From contig JAUYFQ010000086.1 of assembly GCA_030690895.1 (NCBI GenBank), positions 28,816 through 92,815 on the forward strand: a stretch of DNA of 64,000 nt, read 5' to 3'. Origin of the DNA: Sulfuricellaceae bacterium (GTDB lineage Bacteria > Pseudomonadota > Gammaproteobacteria > Burkholderiales > Sulfuricellaceae). How positions within the stretch are numbered: position 1 is the first letter of the stretch; each line of letters begins with the position of its first letter. Both the position numbers and the translations under genes were made by a program. Below, piece by piece: positions 18,495-27,160 of the stretch. The notes below the pieces were generated by a model. The model saw only the letters and a list, made by a program, of their open reading frames with translations. It ran no database searches and had not been told where the DNA came from.

Positions 18495-19682
18495 TCACCA
18501 CTCCACCCCCAGCCAGCCCACGCGGTCATCCTTTGGCGGCCAGGTTCCCTCGGCGACCCGCTGGGCATACCAATGGTGCATGGCGGCATCATCGATGGCG
18601 TATTCGCCGCGAGCCGATTTCCACACCATGCTGGGTTGGCGGTTGCGCAGCGCTTCCATGGCTTTTTGCGCCATGGCGCGGGTGATGGCTCCATCGGTCT
18701 TTTCACTGTAGAAGCGCAAGGCCTCGGCGTCGTAGGGGCGAAAACGCGCGCCCTGCTCCAACATGCGCCAGATCACCGTCTGCTCCACAGGGCGCAGCGC
18801 GAGGAAGTCGCTTTCCATCTGCTGTCGATCTTGTTCCAGACGCTGGTGAGCCAGTTCCACCAATACCGGTTCGAGGTGGCGCTCCGCGCCCGTGCCGAAG
18901 GGGCTGAGGGCTTGCCCCAGGATGTCGATGAAAAACTGCGGGCGGTGTCCCAAGGTCTGAAAGGCGCGAGCCAACAGGGGCTGATCCACCGGTGCCAACT
19001 CAGGGCGCTGCCGCTCGATCAGGGTAGCCAGGTGAGCCACGAAGTCGTCGCCCAGCAGGGGCAGGTGCTTGATGCTGGAGCCGTAAAACGGCGCGGCATT
19101 GGCGTTAACCAAGCGCAGAAGCTTGTCGCGGTCTGAACCGGACATGACCAGCATCAGGTTGACCTGGCCCGGGCGATTGAGCTGGTCACGCGCGGATTTC
19201 AGCGCCGTCATGGCATTTTCGCCGGCCTCGCTGGTCAGGCTGTGTTGGGCTTCGTCGATGATCAGGGCCACGGGAGCCTTGGCCGATTCGTGCAGTGCGC
19301 GCAGAGCATCGACGAGGGTTGAGCCGTCGGGATGGCCGATCTTGCTGATGTCGATTTTCAAGCTTCCCGCGATGCTGATGCTTTCTAGCCCGGCGGCCTT
19401 GGCCGCTTTGCTGATAGGATTCAATTGCCCCCGCAGGGCGCGACCGATGGCTTCGGCGATCAGTTCGCCGGGATCGCGCATTGGGGCAGCCCACAGATCA
19501 ACATAGATCACGACGATGCCACGCTTTTCCAGTTCGGGCTTGAGGTCGGCCTGCAGAAAGGTCGATTTTCCGGTTCGGCGCGGCGCGGCGAGAAAAAGGC
19601 CGTTGGGGGCATCGTTAAATAGGTTGTTGCCCTGCAGGGCTTCACACATTTCTTCAGCAAGTTGGAGACGGGAAAAGTACAC
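18495..19682 (-). CDS. P-loop ATPase (AAA/STAND-like), orphan
   Basis: A 395-residue ATPase with Walker A APRRTGKST at about residues 33-41 and Walker B ALIIDEAQHSL near 136-146. A sensor-1-like MSGSDRDKL follows, then a C-terminal helical/winged-helix region (about 290-395). It resembles AAA_16-type or archaeal-type ATPases. It starts with GTG at 19682, 70 bases after hsdR, behind an AT-rich stretch. No partner gene is obvious; it lies within the hsdR-hsdS interval among other defence modules. Confidence 0.75.
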   Translation of the reverse strand: MYFSRLQLAEEMCEALQGNNLFNDAPNGLFLAAPRRTGKSTFLQADLKPELEKRGIVVIYVDLWAAPMRDPGELIAEAIGRALRGQLNPISKAAKAAGLESISIAGSLKIDISKIGHPDGSTLVDALRALHESAKAPVALIIDEAQHSLTSEAGENAMTALKSARDQLNRPGQVNLMLVMSGSDRDKLLRLVNANAAPFYGSSIKHLPLLGDDFVAHLATLIERQRPELAPVDQPLLARAFQTLGHRPQFFIDILGQALSPFGTGAERHLEPVLVELAHQRLEQDRQQMESDFLALRPVEQTVIWRMLEQGARFRPYDAEALRFYSEKTDGAITRAMAQKAMEALRNRQPSMVWKSARGEYAIDDAAMHHWYAQRVAEGTWPPKDDRVGWLGVEW

Positions 19683-19752
19683 AGAAGTATCTCTAGGTAT
19701 CGTGATTTAGATACAGTATATAATATAAGATATTGTTCGATACAGATAATAA
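19683..19752 (-). promoter_or_regulatory. AT-rich gap, candidate promoter/operator for the orphan ATPase
   Basis: This 70-base gap between hsdR and the ATPase gene is strikingly AT-rich compared with its surroundings. It contains TATATTATATACTG-like sequence on the minus strand and repeated GTATC/GATAC words that could form an operator. No convincing -35/-10 pair can be fixed by eye. Confidence 0.3.
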
Positions 19753-22532
19753 TTACGCGACCAATTCCTCATTCATCTCATCCATCAGCCCATCAATCTG
19801 CTCACCAAACACCGTCCACACTTTCTGCAAACCGCCCTTGCCCGCCAGCTCCGCGTAATCAAAATCCTCACGGCTGATGCTGCAACTGCTGGCAATATGC
19901 TCTTTCATCAGCCGCAGCCATTCAGTTTGCTCGGGCGTAAAGGCGGTGGCGCGCTGGGCGTTGTGGCGGAAGATCCATTCCTGAAAGCGCTTATCGACTT
20001 GCTCACTGAAGGGTTTGAGTTCGGTTTCCAGCCCCAGTGCAAAGCGCACCAATGACACCAGATCGGTGAGCTGGCGTTTGCTGTCAGTGCCTTTCACCTG
20101 ACCGACTTGTATGCGGGCATAGGCGCTCCACAGGCGCTCGGTGGTCAGCATCAGCGGCGGGCGACTGAGGGCTTCATGCAGCTCCTCGATCATGTCGAAA
20201 GTGAGCGTGCGGCGCTGGTAGGATTGCTGGTAAAAGAAGCTGAGCGCGGCAATTTCGTCTTTGTGCTGGGAGATGTAGTTGGTAAAGCTTTCGATCACCG
20301 TTTTTGCCTGCGTTTCGGCTTGCTCGCTGAAGCCGGAGAAGGTGACTTGATCGAGGTTGATGTGGTCGATGAGCTGCTCACGTTCGCGGCGGGCGGCTTC
20401 GATTTCGTCGCGCAGGGCCGGTTGGTCGAAGGGGGCGCAGGCGACGGCGACGCGTTCAGCGCGGGCCGCTTCGATTTCTTCGGGCAATAATGTTTCTTCG
20501 TTGCGGGTGATGCCCTTTTCCTTGGCGGTGGCCAGCGCAGCGGCAATGATGGCATCGGGGTTGATCGCTGCGATTAAACTTTTGCCCAGCTCTGCCACGG
20601 GGATGCCGCCGGAAATTTTTTCAATGCGGGCTTGGGCTTTATCGTCGAGCTGCTTACCCAGACGCACTAAACGATTGGCGAGCGAGAGCACGGTGTCGTC
20701 GTCGCGGTGGCCGATGGCTACGCCTTGCAGCAGGTCTTTGAGCGCCACGCCGGGCTTTTTCTCCAGCGGGCGGCTTTCTGTTTTGAGGGATTTTTCCACG
20801 CCCACGGCGTCAATCAGCACAAAGCGGGTTTTGGCGCCGTCGGCACTGTTGCTGACCCGCTTCAGGCTGTCGCCATCGAGCGAACGCACGCCACGGCCTT
20901 TCATCTGCTCGTAGTAGCCCTTGCTGCGCACATCGCGCATGAACAGTAGCACTTCCAGCGGCTTCACATCGGTGCCGGTGGCGATCATGTCTACGGTGAC
21001 GGCAATGCGTGGGTTGTAGTCGTTGCGAAAGCTGGACAGGATGCTGTCGGTGTCTTCTTCAGCGCGGTAGGTGACCTTTTTACAGAAGGCGTTACCTTGG
21101 CCGTAAACCTCACGCAGGATGTTGATGATGTCGTCGGCGTGGCTGTCGGTCTTGGCGAAGATGAGGGTCTTGGGTACTTCTTTGCGCGCCGGGAAAATCT
21201 GCGTTTCCACAGCGGTTTTCATGGCCTGGATGACCTGGCGAATTTGGCTGACGTTGACCACGGAGCGGTCGAGCTCTTTGCCTGTGTAGGCGGTGTCCTC
21301 TTCGGTTTCGCTCCAGCGCTTTTTGCGGGTTTGCCGGTCGCGGTGGTCGACCCATTCTTTGGCTTTGAGCTCAGCGCCCTTCTGGGTGATTTCGGTTTCG
21401 ATCTCATACACGTCGTAACCGACGTTGACGCCATCGGCCACGGATTGCTCGAGGTGTATTCGGCGACGATGTTTTCGTTGAAGAAGCCGAAAGTACGTTT
21501 GTCGGGCGTGGCGGTGAGGCCGATCAGGCTGGCATCGTAGTAATCCAGAACCTGCTTCCACAGGTTGTAGATGCTGCGGTGGCATTCATCGATGATGATG
21601 AAGTCGAAGGTTTCCACCGGCACGGCCGGGTTGTAGCGCACGAACTTTTCCTGCTTGGTGGTCTGCTGGAGTTCGTTAAGCGACACGTCTTCGGCGGACT
21701 CGTCGATAGGCTCGCCACTCAGGATGGAATACATGCGCTGGATGGTGCTGATGCATACCTGTGAATGCGGGTCGATGCTGGGCGAGGCCAGCCGCTGCAC
21801 GTTGTATAGCTCAGTGAACTTGCGGGCATCATCGGGCGGCGTGTAGGCCATGAATTCCTGATGTGCCTGCTTGCCGAGGTTGCGAGTATCGACCAGAAAC
21901 AAAATGCGGCGGGCAGCCCCGAATTTCAGCAGACGGTACACCGAGGTAATGGCGGTGAAGGTTTTGCCCGCGCCGGTAGCCATGTGCACCAAAGCGCGTG
22001 GCTTGTTCATTCCCAGCGATTTTTCCAGCCCGGTGACGGCGCTGATCTGGCAGTCGCGCAGATTGCGTTCGGGTAAGGCTGGCATCTGCTCGGCCAGACG
22101 GCGGCGCAGGGTGTCGGGTTGCGACTGCCATTGCGCCAGCGTTTCGGGTTTGAAGAAGTGGAAGATTTCGCGTGAGCGTGGTGCCGGGTCGGCATTGTCG
22201 GTAAAGCGGATGATCTGGCCGGTGGCTTCAAACAGGAAACGCAGCGGGGTGTTGTCCTTACGCCATTTGAGATTGGCGGTGGCATAGCGCTCGGTTTGAT
22301 TCTCGGTAACGGTGAGATTTTCACCCGCACTATCTTTTTTGGCTTCGATCACGCCTACCGCATTGCGATTGACGAATAACACGTAATCGGCCGGGCCGCT
22401 GTCGGTGGGGTATTCGCGCACGGCCACGCCCATCCCTGCCGCCAGATTGAGCTGCTTCATATCCTGAATGACCCAGCCAGCCTGCTCCAGCTTTTGGTCA
22501 ATCTGCTGGCGTGCTTTGGTTTCTGGTGTCAT
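19753..22532 (-). pseudogene. hsdR: type I restriction endonuclease subunit HsdR, frameshifted
   Basis: Two overlapping frames together make a full HsdR of about 926 residues. The first (to about 21451) has an N-terminal nuclease domain with GPADYVLF...VIEAKK, Walker A MATGAGKTFT, the DECH box IIIDECHRS and LTATPDKRT. The second frame continues LEQSVADGVNVGYDVYEIET through the second helicase half and the EcoEI-type C-terminal domain. At about 21451 one C seems to be missing from ACC-CTC-GAG, shifting the frame. It is either a real inactivating mutation or an assembly error. The gene starts with ATG 22532. Confidence 0.85.
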
Positions 22533-22591
22533 GCCGTAGTTTTCACCATTTCAAATTCCCGTATAACGACCCTTGCGTACCTGGTAAAACC

Positions 22592-22662
22592 GGGCATAAA
22601 GGAGAGGGGTTGTCAAATTCACCATCATTATACCCCTCTCCCTAACCCTCTCCTTTATGCCC
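22592..22662 (-). terminator. long inverted repeat between the capsule-like locus and hsdR
   Basis: GGGCATAAAGGAGAGGG at 22592-22608 is repeated as its reverse complement at 22646-22662. The stem has 17 perfect pairs and is extended by CCCTCTCC repeats. On the minus strand it is followed by GGTTTTACC. It probably ends transcription of the large locus, though the CCCTCTCC words also occur in repeats at 23.5 and 31.9 kb. Confidence 0.5.
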
Positions 22663-22747
22663 AGCTTTACTTGTGCCCAGCATCATCGGGTATCGGGTAT
22701 GAGCATATCGCTCGACCTGAGTAGTTGTGCGTCAAGTGCCCGCAGGC

Positions 22748-25700
22748 TTACACCGTCCGCTGACCGGTCGCTCCACGTTGGTGTAGATATTCCTTGACCT
22801 GATGCAACTGCCCGAGCAACCAGCCGCCCTTCTGCCGCTTGTTGAGTGACTGTAGCTCAAGCACTGCACGTTCAACACTGATTCGCTCAGCGATCAGGTC
22901 GCGGTATATCTGGTCAGCTGTTTTCCGTCGCTTGACGGCGTCCCCGGCGTCCAGCAAAGCTTCCACGCCCTCCAGCAACTTCAGCATCCACCCGCTCTGA
23001 CGCACGATACTCATTTTTCCACGCACGACTTCCAGCGCCAGTTCGAGGTTTGATTCAATCACCTTGAGTTCGGCCTGAAAACTTTCGCGCTGCATGGCGG
23101 CTGACTGGCGCGCCAGCAGGAGTGTATCGCGCACATGCTCGGCGCACAGCAGACCGAACTCCTGAAAAGCCGCCAACTCGCGCAGTCCCTGCTCCATAGT
23201 TCCGATTTTCCCGGAACGCAACTTGTCACAGGCCTTGTAGCACGTATCCCAGGCCTGCCAGCGATAGACAAAATCCAGGCCAGTACCCTTGATATTCTGG
23301 ATGCCCATCACCCGGTTCAATATCCCTGGCGGCGTCTCGCTGCGGATAATATCGACGATGGCATCGCCGCTGGCATAAAAATCATGGACGACCACAATCC
23401 GGCGCTTGAACCAGGTATGCAGGAGTTGGTGCAATGCTTGGTCCAAACGTTTCTGGTCAGATGGTCTGACACAAAACTCGCGAAGCGAGCCTGCGTCCCT
23501 CAGATCAAAACCATCGCCTTTTACGTTTGCCCCCTCTCCCGCTTGCGGGGGAGGGTTGTCTCGCCCGTGTGAGCAGCTTTGCTGCCACTCGCGGCGGGGA
23601 CACTCCTTGCGGGTGGGGAGGGGGTTGCCTGGGAGAGGGTTAGGAGAGAGGGAAACGGGCATTTCGCCATGCCCGTTGATATGGGCAATCTGGTCGAAGA
23701 AAGCCTGATATTCGCCCAGTTCCTCATTCATGCGCTGCACGGCGGCGGCGATATCTGCGGCATATTCCTGCAAACCGCTTGCGGCTAGGCTCTCTGACAA
23801 GGACTGGGGTTGCTGCCACAGATCCAGCAAAGTGGCTGTATCGGCCAGCCCCAAGCCTTGCAGCATGGCTTGCAAGCGGCGGCGCACAGTCTCCTCCGAG
23901 ATAGCCACCCGGTAACGCCCGGCGAATGCCTGCAGTACCGCTTGTGGCGAGGTAGCATCACCCGCTTCGCTTTCCGGCCAGAGGGTCAATTGCTGGGCGA
24001 ACTTGCTCCAGGCTTCTTCGATATAGCCCATCAATCCCGGCAGATTGGAGCCAATCAGAAAATGCCGGTCGGCACTGATGTCGTTCACCAGAATACCGGC
24101 AAAAACACGCGAGCGCGCCACCCGGTCGGCACGGTTATTGACCACCGTGCTAATCCACACCCCTGGCTCGGCATCCGGGTTTTGCCGGTCAAAACCCATT
24201 CGCACCCAATTACCCAGACAGCCAAAACGCTCGTTGGCTGACATGCCGTTGACAAACACCAAACGACGCCCCTGGATAGCTGCTTCAGGATAGGTCTTCA
24301 GCACCCCCAGATCGGGCACCACGCGATCGGCCATTTCCTTCAGGGCAAAATCCGGGGCAATGCCCAATTCCTGTCCCATGCGCATGACCAGAGCGATGTT
24401 GTAGGGATGTTCATCGTAGGGAAAGCGCTGTAACACATCCGGCGTCAGCATCCCCGCTTCCAGCCAGCCTACCCGTTCCATTCGTGTCTCGTTTTCCCTT
24501 GCCGCCTCGCGCAGGATGGGCAGCATTTGTTCTTCGCTGGTAATCAGGATGGAGCGGCGCGGGATGAAATTGGTCATCACCTCAGGAATATTGATCCCCG
24601 CCGGCCCCTGCAAATCTTCATGGTCTGGGAAGGTATTGGTGATCGTGGAAATATCGTCACGCACCCAGTGCCGTTGCAGGATGCGCACGTAGGAAGGGGT
24701 GAGCGCCATGCACTCCCACAGGAAAATATCCGCGCCCAAGCCCTCGGCGTGCCGCATCACGTCGAATTGTTCCCAGATGGTCGCCTTGTCGTAGGGGCGA
24801 AACAAAAACATCTCGCGCATCTTGCCGTAGGGGTCGGCATATAGAAACATGGCCTCGCAGCCTGTGGTTTTCGATACCAGACTGTAGCCCAGCGCATTCA
24901 GCACGGCCGCCTTGATACGCTCGGTGCCGGACTTGCCGCGTGTTCCCCAGCCGCCGAGCACCAGCGGCAAATTCTCGCGCGTCTGGCGGATGCGCCGGTT
25001 GGCGTAGAGATGCTTGCCAACGAAATAGGCCAGCACCAGTGCTGTGAACACGGCAAGATCGTTAAGAGAGTTCTGGTAAACGGAGAAAAAATACTCCTCC
25101 ATGCGCTGCCAGTTTTCACCCAGCGGCACGACCAGGCCAGATGCGAAAAACCGTGTCACCGCAGGGTCTGGCTGCGCCTGACCCGTGGCTGCCGCATGGG
25201 GATAAAAACGCACCTCGAAGCCGAGCTCGCGCAAGGCATGGACATAGCCGGATGGCATGGCCTGGCTGCTCTCCTGCCAGTTGCGCAGGCGCGCCAGTTG
25301 CGCGAAGCGCGTGGCCAGCAACCAGCGCGACTTGAGCTGTGCGACGATATTGCGCGGCGCTGCGACCTCCGTCACACCTTCACTGCTATACAGACGCACC
25401 TTGCCGCCCGGCACATCCAGCGTCGAAATAACATCATCGAGCAGAGGCAGGTAGGGCCGCCAGCCCGCTTCGCCCGACAGGAACAGCGGTTCGCCCGGAA
25501 CCTTGGTTTCCGCCAGTTCGGCCAAAATACCGGAGGGCGCGCGCAGATTGCCGGAAAAAATCCGCCCCACTGTGTGACGAAAGGCCTGGCGTTTATCGGG
25601 AGAGGGATTGCGAAATTCGTGCAACACCCGCCAAAGACGCATACCGAACTGCTGGCCGCGCATCATCCGGGAACGCCACCGCCCTTGCGCCATATCCAGG

Positions 25701-27160
25701 CCAAAATCGTCCTGCGCCAGGATAGCCAGCACCCGCCCGATCAAATCAGGATCAGCATCGGACAGCAGTTTTTTCGGAATACTGCGATGCCTGCCGGGTT
25801 TCTGGTCTTGCAGCCAGTTGCCAAGCCGTTCCAGCAATTGGCGCGCCGCTGGATCCGACTGACACCATAGGCGCTCGTCAGCTTGCGCAGCCCATCTCCG
25901 CACGGCGATACTACTGGCATTGCCGTGCAAGACAGACAGCGCAGAGCGCATGGCTTGCTGCCAGCGCGCCTGTTGGCCAGGCTCGATCAGGGTGGCGCTG
26001 GCATCCACGCAGACCTGGAAGGCCACTCGCAGCACGAAAGCATCCTGCTCTTGCTGCAACAATTTCTGCATCTGGCTGAGAAGGCCGTCGAACAGGCCAG
26101 CGCGTTCCAGCAGTTTTGGAAGCGCCAGCAAGGCCGCAGCCCGCACCTGAGGCGAAGCATCTTCCATGCTTGATTGTGCAAACCAGCGCAGCGCCATCGC
26201 CTCATCCACTTCATGCAGCACCACAGGCAGCGCCTGCCGGACAAAGGGGCTGGGGTCGGCCAACACGGCCGGAATCAGCTCAGCCAGATCAGGCGCGCGC
26301 ACAAGCGCTTTCCCCAACAGCAGCACCGCATGTCGTCGCAAAAACAGGTCGTCGCCTTCCTGCGGTTCTGTCAGTCGTTTGCGCAGGGCGGTGCGCAGAA
26401 AGACCAGCGAGAGGGATTGCAGCAAATTCAGCGCCTCGCATTGCACCCATACTTGCTGACGGCTCTCCAGTGCCGAACGGTAGATGAATTGCAATGTTCC
26501 TTCAGCCACTGCCGTTTCCTGCATGGTCTGCGGCAGCGCTTGCAAGCCAGTAGCCAAACAGCGAAAGGCTTCAATGACCACCCGGTTATCGCCATCATGT
26601 ATCAGCAACGGCCGGGTCACGCGCTCAATCTCCAGTTTCTGCCAAAGCGCGGCCTGAGCGCCGGGTTCGCCCGCCAGCTGGATCAGATGCGCAGAAAGCG
26701 CGCCAAGACGGCCGAGGCAAAAGGAGAGGATGCGCTCGTGCAGGGTATGCCGCCGCATATAACGATCCGCAACCGCATCCATGCCGAACCAGCGTTCAAA
26801 GGCGCGACTATCTCCCGCAAGCTCGCGACTGCTGCGCCCCATCGTTTTGGCGTAATCAAGAATATGAAGGCGGCGTTCATCCTCGCTGACCGAACGGGCA
26901 AAGTGTTGCGTGAATTCTGCGTGCCGCTGCCGAAGGCTGGCCAACGCCTCGCCCTCTAGCTGAATTTCCCGCTGAATAAACTGGATCAGGCGCAAAGCTG
27001 GCAAGTCGACGGCCAAGGTATCCGGCCGATGAGAGCGAATACGCCCATTTTCCTCGGCAACAAATTTTTGCAACAATGGCGCCAGCAGCTTTTCCTCAGC
27101 CTTTCGCCAAGCTGGATGGATGCCCAGAGAGAGCAGTTTGCGAGCTTCCTGCTCAGTCAT
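22748..27160 (-). CDS. giant PgsB/CapB-like amide ligase (poly-gamma-glutamate synthase type)
   Basis: A 1470-residue protein. The N-terminal 650 residues are helical with HEAT-like repeats (about 270-420). A membrane segment AVFTALVLAYFVGKHLY lies near 695-711. A Mur-ligase-like core follows: P-loop GGWGTRGKSGTERIK at about 732-746, KTTGCEAMF, FLWECMALTP and TNTFPDHEDLQGP, all matching PgsB/CapB, the ATP-dependent enzyme that polymerises gamma-linked glutamate. Classical PgsB has about 390 residues, so this is a large expansion. Residues about 1166-1230 (GNPLPTRKECP..., DAGSLREF) are a translated repeat. The ATG at 27160 overlaps the upstream stop by 8 bases. The substrate is unproven. Confidence 0.8.
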   Translation of the reverse strand: MTEQEARKLLSLGIHPAWRKAEEKLLAPLLQKFVAEENGRIRSHRPDTLAVDLPALRLIQFIQREIQLEGEALASLRQRHAEFTQHFARSVSEDERRLHILDYAKTMGRSSRELAGDSRAFERWFGMDAVADRYMRRHTLHERILSFCLGRLGALSAHLIQLAGEPGAQAALWQKLEIERVTRPLLIHDGDNRVVIEAFRCLATGLQALPQTMQETAVAEGTLQFIYRSALESRQQVWVQCEALNLLQSLSLVFLRTALRKRLTEPQEGDDLFLRRHAVLLLGKALVRAPDLAELIPAVLADPSPFVRQALPVVLHEVDEAMALRWFAQSSMEDASPQVRAAALLALPKLLERAGLFDGLLSQMQKLLQQEQDAFVLRVAFQVCVDASATLIEPGQQARWQQAMRSALSVLHGNASSIAVRRWAAQADERLWCQSDPAARQLLERLGNWLQDQKPGRHRSIPKKLLSDADPDLIGRVLAILAQDDFGLDMAQGRWRSRMMRGQQFGMRLWRVLHEFRNPSPDKRQAFRHTVGRIFSGNLRAPSGILAELAETKVPGEPLFLSGEAGWRPYLPLLDDVISTLDVPGGKVRLYSSEGVTEVAAPRNIVAQLKSRWLLATRFAQLARLRNWQESSQAMPSGYVHALRELGFEVRFYPHAAATGQAQPDPAVTRFFASGLVVPLGENWQRMEEYFFSVYQNSLNDLAVFTALVLAYFVGKHLYANRRIRQTRENLPLVLGGWGTRGKSGTERIKAAVLNALGYSLVSKTTGCEAMFLYADPYGKMREMFLFRPYDKATIWEQFDVMRHAEGLGADIFLWECMALTPSYVRILQRHWVRDDISTITNTFPDHEDLQGPAGINIPEVMTNFIPRRSILITSEEQMLPILREAARENETRMERVGWLEAGMLTPDVLQRFPYDEHPYNIALVMRMGQELGIAPDFALKEMADRVVPDLGVLKTYPEAAIQGRRLVFVNGMSANERFGCLGNWVRMGFDRQNPDAEPGVWISTVVNNRADRVARSRVFAGILVNDISADRHFLIGSNLPGLMGYIEEAWSKFAQQLTLWPESEAGDATSPQAVLQAFAGRYRVAISEETVRRRLQAMLQGLGLADTATLLDLWQQPQSLSESLAASGLQEYAADIAAAVQRMNEELGEYQAFFDQIAHINGHGEMPVSLSPNPLPGNPLPTRKECPRREWQQSCSHGRDNPPPQAGEGANVKGDGFDLRDAGSLREFCVRPSDQKRLDQALHQLLHTWFKRRIVVVHDFYASGDAIVDIIRSETPPGILNRVMGIQNIKGTGLDFVYRWQAWDTCYKACDKLRSGKIGTMEQGLRELAAFQEFGLLCAEHVRDTLLLARQSAAMQRESFQAELKVIESNLELALEVVRGKMSIVRQSGWMLKLLEGVEALLDAGDAVKRRKTADQIYRDLIAERISVERAVLELQSLNKRQKGGWLLGQLHQVKEYLHQRGATGQRTV
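23477..23660. repeat. repeat cluster translated inside the PgsB-like gene
   Basis: Two blocks, CTCGCGAAGCGAGCCTGCGT (from 23477) and GGAGAGAGGGAAACGGGC (to 23660), recur at 31866-31929 in the neighbouring giant gene. Here they are separated by about 130 further bases with their own CCCTCTCCC/GGGGGAGGG hairpin words. The reading frame stays open through all of it. Confidence 0.8.

Noticed and set aside
21219..21585. hsdR considered as two genuine separate genes or programmed frameshifting
   Set aside because: The join needs only one missing C within a conserved helicase region, there is no slippery heptamer, and the second frame has no ribosome-binding site or natural N-terminus.
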